Part shown: positions 10,712 through 21,201 of the stretch, one piece after another
Position numbering within the stretch: the first letter of the stretch is position 1
Layout: every line of letters begins with the position of its first letter
DNA from: Osmia lignaria lignaria
Taxonomy: Eukaryota > Arthropoda > Insecta > Hymenoptera > Megachilidae
Reading direction: 5' to 3'
NCBI RefSeq assembly: GCF_051020975.1
Contig: NC_135033.1
Location: forward strand, 10,443,501 to 10,507,500
DNA length: 64,000 bases
Made by a program: the position numbers and the translations under genes
Notes under the pieces: generated by a model
What the model was told of the DNA's origin: nothing
The model's input: the letters and a program-made list of their open reading frames with translations, nothing else
Databases searched by the model: none

Positions 10712-12590
10712 ATGAGAGCTATCGTGAGTAATTATTTATATAAAATCAAACAATTCTTAGTATAAACAATACTAATACACATTAATAAAGAAAAATTATT
10801 ATTTTATCCTAGAAATATGGATTCTCCTATATAATCATTATTACTTTATTAATATTTCTATTAAACCAGAGTCACTTCGGTATTCATCTTGAAGATATAA
10901 GTGATAATAAATTATTTTTAAATAGGGAGCTCAACTAATCAGTGTTCCTCTAATTTTTTTAAAGAAATATTATTAATTTTACTTTTATTCGTTGTAATAA
11001 ATTCTTGAATAGAATCATCTGTAAAGTAGTAAACGCGTCTACAGACTCTTCATAGGTCAAGAGTTAAATGACCCGCATTGGCATCTTACTTTCACTGATC
11101 TTCCTAACGTTAGGTCGGTAAATGCTGTGTATAATAAGACTCATCCCTATTTAAAATTCATTTTAACAAACCATCTGTATTTTATAATAGAATAGTATAA
11201 AAATAATAAAATTTTGTAATAGAATTATCTAATGATAGAAAGTGTGTAAAATTAATGAAATAAAATTTTATTGCATCAGGTATTGATCACACTGGTAGGA
11301 CTAGCGATAGCACAGGATTCAAATTATCGCAGTGGTAACAATTACCACGATGAGAGACAAAATCCTCCAGTCGATGACAGGAAAGCATCATCTATCACCA
11401 CACCTATTCCAATCTTACATTGGAACAAACAGCAAGAACACGACGGCACCTATAAAACAAGGTAACAATTATATTTCTGTATTCGAAAAATGTTGCAACC
11501 GATGCGTTGCATAATTGCATGGCTTTGATGCTTCATGAATGAATAGATTGTGCAACACCATAAGGCGTTTAGAAACGTTCGAGGAATAAAATTGAATTTA
11601 GGACAGTGGAAATATTTATTGCATCATTGTCAAATTTACATGAGTGGTATGCAGAATTTTTATTGTAAAGGAATTTGACAAATAACGTTGTTTCATAGTT
11701 ACGAAACGGGAAACAATATAATCGCTGAGGAGAGCGGTTACATCAAGAAAGTAGGCGAAGGAGAGAATCAAGATGAAGCTCTAGTTCAACAAGGAAGCTT
11801 CTCTTACACGAGTCCTGAGGGTACACTGATCACCATTCATTATACGGCCGATGAAACTGGCTTTCACGCGACCGGTGATCACATTCCCACGCCACCGCCA
11901 GTCAGTGAAGAGATCCAGAAAGGCCTCGACCTCATCTATGCTGGTATTCGTCAGCAAGAGGTACAAACCATCTAACTCGTAAAACTTACTGCTATCAGCT
12001 TCAGTCCAAATCAACGCTACTAATTAACCATTTGAAATTTTTATTCTTGAAATTTTTTATAACTTTGATAATTCTATATATTCATTTGTACTAATTTTTT
12101 TAAATTAAAGTTTAGAATTTGTAATTGTAATATTAACACAGTTATGATTTTTTAAAGATAAAGTGTAGCCTATGGTGCCCTATGACTTCTGTACCAGAGT
12201 GTACATCCCACACTACTTTTTTTTTTAACTTTCTGATTCTTCCTTTCTCCTGTCACTTTTTCTCGCCTACGCAACTCTTTCTTTTCTTCGCGTTCGAGTG
12301 TTTAATTCCTACTTTTTAAATCTACGCCTACGTATACATTGATGTACGAAAGTATTTGAATATACATTTTTTTATTTTATTATGGTAAAATAAGAGGTGT
12401 TAATTGTGTAATAATTTGCCCGAGTTACTGAATATTTTTATTTTTATTATCTTAATCTCTAATAAATTTGTTATAATTTTTAATTGTCCTCGTGTTTCAG
12501 GAAGCGGATGCACGCGCAGCTGCTCAGAAACTACAACAACCCTTAAGCCAACAAGTTGATCGACGAGATAATTACGATAAGAAATTTTAA
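10712..12590 (+). CDS. RR-1 cuticular protein (CPR family)
   Basis: Exons 10712..10723, 11280..11461, 11699..11960 and 12501..12590; phases 0, 2, 0; product 181 aa. The first exon encodes only MRAI, the usual CPR arrangement, and joins VLITLVGLAIAQ to form a signal peptide cleaved near Gln16. Exon 3 carries the Rebers-Riddiford chitin-binding domain of RR-1 type: GSFSYTSPEGTLITIHYTAD, then ETGFHATGDHIPTPPPV. Upstream is the SYETGNNIIAEESGYIKK block typical of soft-cuticle CPRs. The last exon adds a Gln-rich tail ending in DNYDKKF. The protein should be secreted by epidermis and bind chitin in flexible cuticle. An AATAAA follows near 12728. Confidence 0.9.
11068..11117 (+). CDS. Possible alternative first exon of the RR-1 gene
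   Basis: An ATG at 11068 opens MTRIGILLSLIFLTLG, a textbook signal peptide, and ends at a GTAAAT donor in phase 2. That phase does not fit exon 2 (11280) but joins exon 3 (11699) in frame, giving ...GR-YETGNNIIAEESG and skipping exon 2. The result would be a shorter secreted RR-1 isoform of about 133 aa. The donor is ordinary and no clear TATA lies upstream, so this is inference from frame and hydrophobicity only. Confidence 0.4.
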
Positions 12591-13618
12591 ATGCGAAGGA
12601 AATGAAAAACGATTACTCTGTTAATTATATATTCGATACATAGGACGTTTGAGATCAAATAATTAAGTTGTTGAATTAAGATTATTTTACCATGTTGTAT
12701 GCACAATTTGATTATGTACATATTTCTAATAAATGACATAGCGAATTCGCTTCTTTTTCCTGGTTAGGAATAACAATGTTTGGGTGACAGATTTTAGAAT
12801 AGTCAACAATTTTAATTAATAGTCTAAGTGACCAGTGATCGATACTTTATTGATACTAATTGCTGTCTAAAAATCAAACGGGTGATTTCTCCCCCTACAC
12901 TTGTTCTTAACCCTCAAACGGTGGACCTTGGGTCGATCGTGACCCAGGATAAAAGAATGAATTATTTAAAAAGTTACTTATATTGATATTACTCTACATG
13001 TACTTGTTAACTTTTTATTGCTTCTCAGCAGATTGGATTTCTAAATTATTAAAAACTTAAACGTTATGTATGTTTATTATAAATAATGTATAAACTGACT
13101 TAGCATGGCACCCAATATTTGTTGATGTTTCGAGAAATCATAGGATCTCTCTTCGTCAAGTGTCGTTCAAATAAAGCTTCAAAGCTTAAGCCTTAAATAA
13201 ATATATCGTAGAAATATAAATCGATGCCTCGAAGCTGATATATTTGAAATACTTGTTATTCATTATGAATGTAATAGTACACTGGCGATCAAATCAGACT
13301 TATTTCTGATTATATTAACATAAAAGATAATTTCAAATAACAAATAATACAACTTTTAAATATTAAATATTATGTAATTTAGTATATAATTGTAAAGTAC
13401 CAAAAAGAGGTAAATGTTAATTCAAATTTCCCCGCGTAGACGCTTGCGCGCAAGTGGTAGCGGTCCGCCACAGGCCTATATATACGAGAGCCCCTTTCGC
13501 AGCAGCGTTATTCTTCCCGTGGACGCGCATGGGGAAGGCTGAAAAGTTCGTGCTTCCCCATGTTTTCTAGGAACCCCAATTTGATCGCGAGTGTACATGA
13601 AATGAAATAATTTATTAT
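12591..13618. other. Intergenic interval with promoter-like block
   Basis: No coding exon is supported. Near 12904 it holds TTAACCCTC followed by a GGGTCGATCGTGACCC palindrome-like phrase, one of several related copies in the window. Its right end is the promoter-like block at 13443-13562. Confidence 0.6.
13443..13562 (+). promoter_or_regulatory. TATA-containing promoter-like block with palindromes
   Basis: A perfect palindrome CTTGCGCGCAAG (13443-13454) is followed by TATATATACGAG (TATA at 13477-13484), GC-rich sequence, then a perfect 10-bp hairpin CATGGGGAAG / CTTCCCCATG (13528-13537 and 13553-13562). The layout suggests a plus-strand core promoter. The only annotated gene to its right is on the opposite strand, so any transcript would run antisense to that gene's 3' end. 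Confidence 0.35.
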
Positions 13619-15991
13619 TTAATTGTTTCTCAATTTCCGTCCGTATAAATTAGCTAAGGATGGATCGTATGGTGTTCCCGTCAAACCTACATACTTATTA
13701 TTTTGTTCATAAAGAAAACCATTGTTTCGTGGATCTGTTTTGTAGTAGATAACTCTTCTAATACCAAAAGGATCAACGTATCCAAAGGAACCGATGTTGG
13801 TACCAGATGGATCTTGTTGTTCCTCGTGGTATTGTCTTTTTAAATAATACTGAAATCCATTAGCAACAGTATGGGTACCATCGTACGGCGGTACCCTACT
13901 GGATGGCTCGTTCGAACGTGGTAGAAAATTGTAACGATTATTTTTCAAATTTCGCGGACTAGATGGAAGACTCGTAGGATTCGAATTATAGTAATAATCG
14001 TCGTTCGATGCCGGAGAAAGGTCCACTTTTGGTTTTGCTGTTGAACTGATGTAATAATTCGAGTTAATATCGTTGCTCAGTAAAGGACGAACATAATTCG
14101 TATCCGATTGTCTAGAAAAAAAAGAAATGATTATTAATTTCAATTATTGAAATTAAACATAGGTTAATTTGAAAATTTCAAGCTTTCTATTTGCTAGCTT
14201 ATATCGTTTCAAATTGATCGCTTTCTATGACAAGAAGTAAAATACGCTACAAATAGAAACCATTAAACGCTAATGCGTGCTTTCACAGTTTTGTCACGCC
14301 AGAGATCCGCATCTCCACCGATTGTTCACCGCCGACGAGTTATTATTGTCGGAAATGAATGCTTTCACACTATCTACTTTCAATGACGTTTCTTTCCACA
14401 CTAACTTCATTTATTTTTTTTTCAGAATGAAGAGGACCACGAAACACCACTTGTAATATATCAATGTAAAGCCAAAGATTTTTTCACAAACGATTGCATA
14501 AATGTTTCGAGTACCTGAAAGGATTCGGTGGTCTCGTCGGTTCTACAAGGATTCCAGTCTGAGCAGGAACCGTTTTCGTTTCTTTCACAGCATTGTATAT
14601 AGGTCTGTTCCTACCTACGTACACCATTTTGGACCTGATTAAAAGCAAAGAAATTTCATTGAAAATTTCACTAATTATCATTTTGTGTTTTGTAGTTTAC
14701 CTTAATATCCGGTATCCATTGTGATCAGCTATGTAATCCTTAAGACGTAAATAACCCAAAGGGTCCAACCATCCCTCCGTACCGATCACCGTACCATCGA
14801 CCAATCTTTTCTCCTTTCTATACTGACCGTTTAAGGTTTGGAAACGTAAATACCTTTCTGGCCCCTCGTCCGTTTGAATATGGTACTGTGTGTTCGGATC
14901 GAAGCTCCAACCACTTTGCTCAGCTTCCGATAATCTCGTGCTTAGACACGAAACTGAAACCTGTAACAAAAGCATATGTATCATGTAGCCGACGCACCAG
15001 GTGCGTCACGTGTTTAAAAGGATGTGACGTATCTTATCTTCTTAGAACGCTAGTGGCGTACATTGTTAACAAGAAGAAGAAAGAAAGGCATTTGAAAGAA
15101 TTGTGGGACCGAAAGAATATTGAGGACAACGGAAGTGAGGCAAAAGTGACGGTGAAAATACCATGACCGACAGCTACTATGCGAACAATACCTTGGTAAT
15201 TGTAATTTCTCATCTGTAATGCTTGATTTAGGTATCACTCGAGGAAATCATTTGTCGACACAATGGCAGGGAATATTAAGTTTACCTTGATTTTTCCACC
15301 ACTTCCAATCGTTTCAGTAATCATAAATATTCTTTTTTTTTTTTTTTTTCAAATAAAATATTACAACCATTCTCAATATAGTGTCTAGGTATGCGAAATG
15401 CTCTCGAGGATTACCCGCACGAGTTTTATTTGAGAGGGGACGTGCACCCTAAGGAGAGCCTAGGGAGAGCCTAACTCGACAAATTGATTTTCTATTAGAA
15501 ATATTTTAATTTTCTTCGCTATATTATAAGATTACTTTTAAATCGGTAGAATGTAAATAGGTGCGTCGCTTATTTGTGGTGCAGGGTCAACGATGACCCT
15601 CACGCTAATGGACGCGTTAATAGAATCGGTAACGCATTCCGGTACGCGCCATTCGTCATCAACGCTGTTTCTACTTAAACATTCGAATGTGTGTCACAGT
15701 AATGATCTTATTCATTAATGAAATACGTATTCACCAAGCGTTCCGTTTATTCTTCATATGAAATTACGTCCTTCGATGCTCTGAATTCGCATGCGCAACA
15801 CGTCTCATTAATTGTTCGTATATTATGATCAACGAAGTTTCATTGTTTAGTGTGACAGTGTGTGGGTGTTGCAACGTTATCGTACCAGAGATGCAAAAGA
15901 CAATTTTCAAAAGAATTTTTAACGCTATTAAGATATTTATATAGAAACCTACCGTTAACAGGTTCAGACAACTCAACGTCCGCAGAAGCAT
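13619..15991 (-). CDS. Divergent cuticular protein with two R&R-like segments
   Basis: Exons on the minus strand: 15991..15953, 14960..14701, 14634..14515 and 14111..13619; phases 0, 2, 2; product 303 aa. The start gives MLLRTLSCLNLLTVSVSCLS, a signal peptide split by intron 1. Two segments recall the chitin_bind_4 pattern without the strict RR-1 or RR-2 consensus. The first is LVDGTVIGTEGWLDPLGYLR followed by LKDYIADHNGYRI. The second is QDPSGTNIGSFGYVDPFGIR followed by RVIYYKTDPRNNGFLYEQ. Between them lies a Ser/Asn/Tyr-rich linker (DDYYYNSNP). I infer a secreted structural cuticle protein. Chitin binding is uncertain because several aromatic positions are changed. Intron 1 is almost 1 kb, the others 66 and 403 nt. 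Confidence 0.72.
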
Positions 15992-16908
15992 AGTCGTTAC
16001 AATAATCGTCGAAGTATAACATAAATCACCATCTTCGTTACTTTTTTACGTCCTAATAAAACTTCTAAAAAAATCACACGAATCCTTCAAATGAGATTAA
16101 TTAATTAGAAGAAAAAATTTTTAATTAATTAATAATTTTATATAACACAGCTTCATTATAACTTTTTCATTTTCTTTAATAGAATTTTAATAGTAGATGC
16201 AATTAAATAATGAAAAATAGAACAAATACTAATTTTGTATTTAAAAAAAAATTGCTGAAGATGTAGAAGAAAATGAAGAAGAGGTATTTATTTTAATATC
16301 GCAACAACCTCTAGGCTGGGTTATTAGCGACTAAGATTCTAATTAATTATCCTATCTTATTTTATTGATATCGTATGTATCACCTGCGCGAATATCAGCG
16401 AAGTGAGCACAAAGGACGCGATACGGGAACTGAAACAGAATAGATGCTTTATGTTTTCAGAGCTATCGTACCCCTTCTTCTTCACAACGCTTTTCCCAAC
16501 GAGTAAAACCGCGCCCACGTACCGGTGCAGATAGTCGCTCTACAATTAAACGACACTTTTAACACTAGAGCAGCGATTCTCAAAGAATGTACCGCGAAAG
16601 GGGAAAAATAAACAAAATTATCTTTTCTTCAGATGGAAAGGCACAGTGAAAGTCATCAACCCTCGGATGATCGAGGCAATGATAATTGTCATTGATTATT
16701 TTCCAAAAATTATTAATTTCTCTTAGGCTCTCCAAATTCTCTTCAAATTTTATGAATATGCAAATTAGAGAAATTAGCTATTTTTTGAGTGTCATATGAA
16801 CCATGGTTCAACTTTGTTCACCGCTGTATTTATACAAATCTTAATTACCTACACTTATATACATTATAGAACTTAATTAATTACACTTTCTTTAAAACGA
16901 AGAAAAAG
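15992..16908. other. Intergenic interval, nothing recognised
   Basis: AT-rich DNA upstream of the divergent cuticular gene; it should contain that gene's promoter and 5' UTR, but I see no clear TATA box or exon. An NRF-1-like TCGCATGCGCA occurs nearby at about 15787, within intron 1 of that gene. Confidence 0.5.
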
Positions 16909-17163
16909 ATGTTTAAAATACAGTTAAAACTTTTTCTTTCATTTCAGGTGATTCCAAGCCCGACGAAAGCTGACGAACATGTTCAAAAAACGCGTATAAG
17001 AAAACCCAATTCATCTTATAGCGATCAATTGACCGAGTTTCACGATCATATTTTCTCCCTCGTTTGCACCGCTTTCACTTTTACGGCTCTGTGGTACACC
17101 GTGTGTATGCTGAATGAACGTGTTTGTGTACACGAAACCTTGTCTTTGACAGTGAAACTTTGA
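16909..17163 (+). CDS. Weak candidate small protein or terminal exon
   Basis: An open frame of 84 codons. Its first part (ATACAG..TTTCATTTCAG at 16918-16948) looks like the end of an intron, so the real exon, if any, begins at 16949 with VIPSPTKADEHVQKTRIRKP and ends LSLTVKL. Codon use looks less AT-biased than nearby random frames and includes a hydrophobic stretch (FSLVCTAFTFTALWYTV) that could span a membrane. I recognise no family and found no convincing upstream exon. Confidence 0.2.
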   Translation: MFKIQLKLFLSFQVIPSPTKADEHVQKTRIRKPNSSYSDQLTEFHDHIFSLVCTAFTFTALWYTVCMLNERVCVHETLSLTVKL

Positions 17164-17320
17164 TATCTTTGGTACACCAGAGAAATGATACATTCCAAAT
17201 AATTGAAATCTATGAGATGTAATATTTTGGCATAATTCAATATTCAAATACAAATCTGAATAGGATCTAAACTTCTAGATGATAAGATAAATTATTATTA
17301 TTATTAATAATTTTTGTATT

Positions 17321-17608
17321 TTAAATGTAATATAATTTGGGAGTCTCCCTGTCTCTCCCTACTGTTTCTCTGGGTTCTCCCAACACTGAAGCCAAGTGAT
17401 GAGAATTTCTTCCCCTTACACTTACCTTCACCCAATAGAAGCCTATATTGTACCCTACTATACACTGTACCAGCAGAAAGCTATCAAAGAGTGAGTGGTA
17501 AGTTGAAGCTATTGTTCTAGGAATGTATATCATTTTTTTGTTGAAAATTTAATGAAATCATGTTTGATAACTTACCAGAAGGAATAATAAAAATTGTACT
17601 GATGGCAT
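17321..17608 (-). CDS. Candidate 58-aa single-pass membrane or secreted microprotein
   Basis: Exon 1 (17608..17576) reads MPSVQFLLFLL and ends at a strong GTAAGT donor in phase 0. A GTACAG acceptor opens exon 2 (17464..17321), which continues CIVGYNIGFYWVKVSVRG and ends ETPKLYYI-stop. The hydrophobic N-terminus followed by a basic, polar tail resembles a one-helix membrane microprotein or an uncleaved signal anchor. I do not recognise the family. The in-frame junction and hydrophobicity are the only support, and the small size makes chance possible. Confidence 0.3.
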
Positions 17609-18990
17609 TTTTTCAATGGTGTTACAGTGGACATCAGTGGACCACTTATTTCTGACTGAAAGGATCCAGAGGTAGAGAGACCAATCCTCTCACATGTAAT
17701 CACATCCGACTACTGATCGAATGACGACCATGCCGAAGCCAAATCACAGTTAAAATCCCACATGAACAAGCCTACGTGCCCGTACTTGGATCCGTACTTG
17801 GGAGAGCAGACCGGAGCTACGCCTTCGCAATTTTCCTTTACAGATTTTATTATACAATCCGAGACATGGTATACAGCATCGCACAAACTGTAGATCGATA
17901 GACGTAATCAAACGAAAATATTATAAAACGTTCGAACTGGAGATCAGACGGTGGTAAACATTTTCTAGGAAAGATTGATCATTATTTTAATGTTTAAAAT
18001 TTTTGCTCACTCTTCTCGCTAAAATAGATGATGTAGTTCCCCGTGAAACGGAACCTGCTATTACATTTCTCAATACTAATTTCATAATGAATCATCGCTG
18101 CATAATTGTTATCAGATGATACCTCATTATCTCTGAATTCAAATCAAAGTTAAAATTTGAATATAGCGTTGATGAATTTTTTTAATTTTTAGAAAATAGT
18201 GACTATGAAGAATAATTATGATAGATCATCGGGAGAAGTGTAAATCTTCCTGTAAAAATTTAATTTATAATTCAGTTGATCGTTAGTAGAGTAACATAGA
18301 AATGAATGAAATTACGTCAGTGTTATTCTGAGCGAAATAGATTTCCTTGCCACTCTTGACTTTACCTTCACTTTGTCCTTGAACATGTTTCGCACTTGCC
18401 TAGACCTAACTATGTGGATCATGGAATCTGTAACGAGATCGTTAATTGTATAATTATACATATTACCATAGATCTTCTTCATAGTCCATAAATTAACATA
18501 GTTAGTCCTTGACATTACTGAGTTTACTGAGCACGTTATATCGTGAACTAGATCAATATTTCTCCAAGATCAAACTATTTATAAAAAAAAAATTTAAACA
18601 TTCTAAGAAACTTAATATTATTGTAATAATGTAAAATAATGAACGAGAAGCTTAAGTTTGAATTTCAGTTTATTTGAAAAGATTTTTAGCATAGCTTCTA
18701 CATCCAAATTTTATTCAAGAATTTATCAGGGAAGGGAAACCTATAAACGAACGATTTTATCGCGAACGTATCGAATTTATGCAAAGGTACGCAGCACATT
18801 GGAATTCTATGTGCGACCTGGAAGAGGTACAAATCGAGCAGAAGAAGAAAGAGGAAAAGAAAGAGAAGAGAGGACTTTCTTGAACACGTTTCAGCTCTCA
18901 AAGTCTCAGATCTGACTACTCTGCTTCTGTATCGCTGTCAAACACTGTGTCTCTCTTTTTTTTTTTTCATTTAAAACCTGTTGAAGCATA
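17609..18990. other. Interval upstream of dib
   Basis: No supported exon. It should contain the dib promoter and 5' UTR. A T-rich run lies just before the dib start codon (about 18955-18970). Confidence 0.5.
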
Positions 18991-21067
18991 ATGTATAGAC
19001 GACTGAAGAAATGTAGCAACGCTGTAATAAGAAAGAAGGTATACGTTCGATTTTATTCGGATAATCCAGGAAAGTGTGAAATTCAAGGGAAACCTTTCAA
19101 AGATATTCCTGGACCGAGATCATTGCCTATCATTGGAACGCTTTATAAATATCTACCGTTAATTGGTGAGAGAATTAATACAGTGGATTGAAAAATATTA
19201 TCTCCCATAGCTATTGCTTTGTTTATAAAAATAAGATTTTCAGTGGAATTTCATTAAATTTATGTTAATTGAAATTGTATTATACAGGTGAATATAATTT
19301 TACAAAGTTGTACGAAAGTGGAAGAAAAAAATTAAATCGTTTCGGTCCTTTGGTACGCGAAGAAATAGTGCCGAATGTAAACGTTGTTTGGGTTTATCGG
19401 CCAGAGGACATAGCCGAGATCTTCAGGGCCGAATCTGGTTTACATCCGGAAAGAAGAAGTCATTTAGCTCTTTTGAAATACCGAAAAGATCGTAGCGATG
19501 TGTACAGCACTGGGGGCCTCTTACCCACGTAACTATATCTGGATTAAGATTGAAAAATATATTTTCATTTGAATGGAATTCCTATTTTTATTTTATGAAT
19601 TTTAGGAATGGACCAGAATGGTGGCGACTGCGAAAAGAATTTCAAAAAGTTACCAGCAAACCTCAAGATATAATTAATTATCTGGAAGAAACCAATTGTG
19701 TTGTTCAAGAGTTTGTTGAACTATGCAACAATGAAAAATTTGAGGATTTTCTACAAATTCTATCACGAGTATTTCTTGAATGTAATATTCTGTTAACAGT
19801 AGTCTCAACTTAATTATTATTAACATGTTACATATTTGTATATTTCTTCTTTTAGTAACATGTTTAATTGTGTTTGATCTAAGACTAAATAGTTTCTCAG
19901 AAAAAGAAAGGTCTAAGGATTCTGTAAGTTCAAAATTAATTGAAGCTGCTTACACAACAAATAGTGCAATCTTAAAATTAGACAATGGTTTGCAATTTTG
20001 GCGTTTTTTCGATACACCCTTGTACCAAAAATTACGTAAAGCACAAACATTCATGGAGACGTGAGTATTATTTAAATACTCTCATGATAAGACTGTATAA
20101 TAGATTTTATGTTTCATTGATACAATTAGGATTGCATTGGAACTGGTATCAAGTAAACAGAAGGATATGCAAGCAAGGTGTTGTAAGAAATCATTTCTAA
20201 CTGCTTATTTGGAAAATCCTGCTCTAGATATTAAGGACATTGTAGGCATGGCTTGTGATATGCTGCTTGCTGGTATAGACACTGTAAATATCATTGCTTC
20301 ATAATACATAAAAATGACAGGAAGAGTTCAAATTAAATAGCAAATTTGTAATCTTTTAGACTACCTATAGTACTGCTTTTGCTTTGTATCATCTTGCGAG
20401 AAATCCGAGTACTCAAGATAAATTGAGATCAGAAGCCATGCAATTATTACCTGAATGCAATCAACCTGTAACAGCAGATGTTTTAAGAAATGCAAGTTAT
20501 ACCAAAGCTGTTATTAAAGAGAGTTTGCGTCTAAATCCAATTTCTGTAGGAATAGGTCGTATCTTGCAGACTGATGTTATTCTTAATGGATACCAGGTGC
20601 CTAAAGGGGTAAGTTTACCGAAAAACCGAAATACAATAAAAGACTAGTTTGATTTCTTGGTCATTTGTGGTTACAGACCGTGGTTGTAACACAGAATCAA
20701 ATCATTTGTCGACTTCCTGAATATTTTAACGAGCCAGATACATTTATACCAGAAAGATGGCTTCGCGAAAATTTAGATAGGAAAGGAAAATCTGTACATC
20801 CGTATATATTATTACCCTTTGGTCATGGTCCTCGTTCTTGTATTGCTAGACGTTTTGCAGAACAAAACATGCAAGTTATATTATTGCAGGTAAATTCTTT
20901 TGTATTTTTATTTTATAATACCACTTTAATATTTCTGAAAATTGTTTCATCTTCTGCAGATATGTAGGCGTTTGAGATTTTCTTGGCATGGAGATGAACT
21001 TGGTATGATATCTTTATTAATTAACAAACCGAATGGCCCAGTAAAGTTAAGTTTTGATAAAATTTAA
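18991..21067 (+). CDS. dib: Ecdysteroid 22-hydroxylase, CYP302A1 (disembodied)
   Basis: Eight exons: 18991..19165, 19288..19528, 19606..19781, 19856..20060, 20130..20283, 20360..20608, 20677..20889 and 20960..21067. Phases agree; product 506 aa, normal for a mitochondrial P450. The N-terminus MYRRLKKCSNAVIRKKVYVR is basic and acid-free, as in a mitochondrial presequence, and is followed by DIPGPRSLPIIGTLYKYLPL. Visible P450 landmarks are the SGLHPERRSHLALLKYRKDR block and GGLLPTNGPEWWRLR, the I-helix AGIDTTTYS, the K-helix ESLR, the PERW motif, and the haem loop FGHGPRSCIARR with its Cys ligand. The CIARR form (Ala where most P450s have Gly) and the HLALLKYRKDR block point to CYP302A1. That Halloween enzyme 22-hydroxylates the ecdysone precursor in prothoracic gland mitochondria. 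It is tail to tail with Rpt1, with 134 bases between stop codons. Confidence 0.88.
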
Positions 21068-21201
21068 AAAGATTTATAAAAAGAAATGCAGTATTAAGGA
21101 AAATGATGTTTCAATTTATTATTTTATCAACCAGCAATACAATGATATGGCATTTATATAAATATTTATTTCGGAACCAATTACTGAAGTTTATAACAAG
21201 C

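Noticed and set aside
18312..18515. 67-codon minus-strand frame upstream of dib
   Set aside because: AT-driven frame with no motif, signal or splice context.
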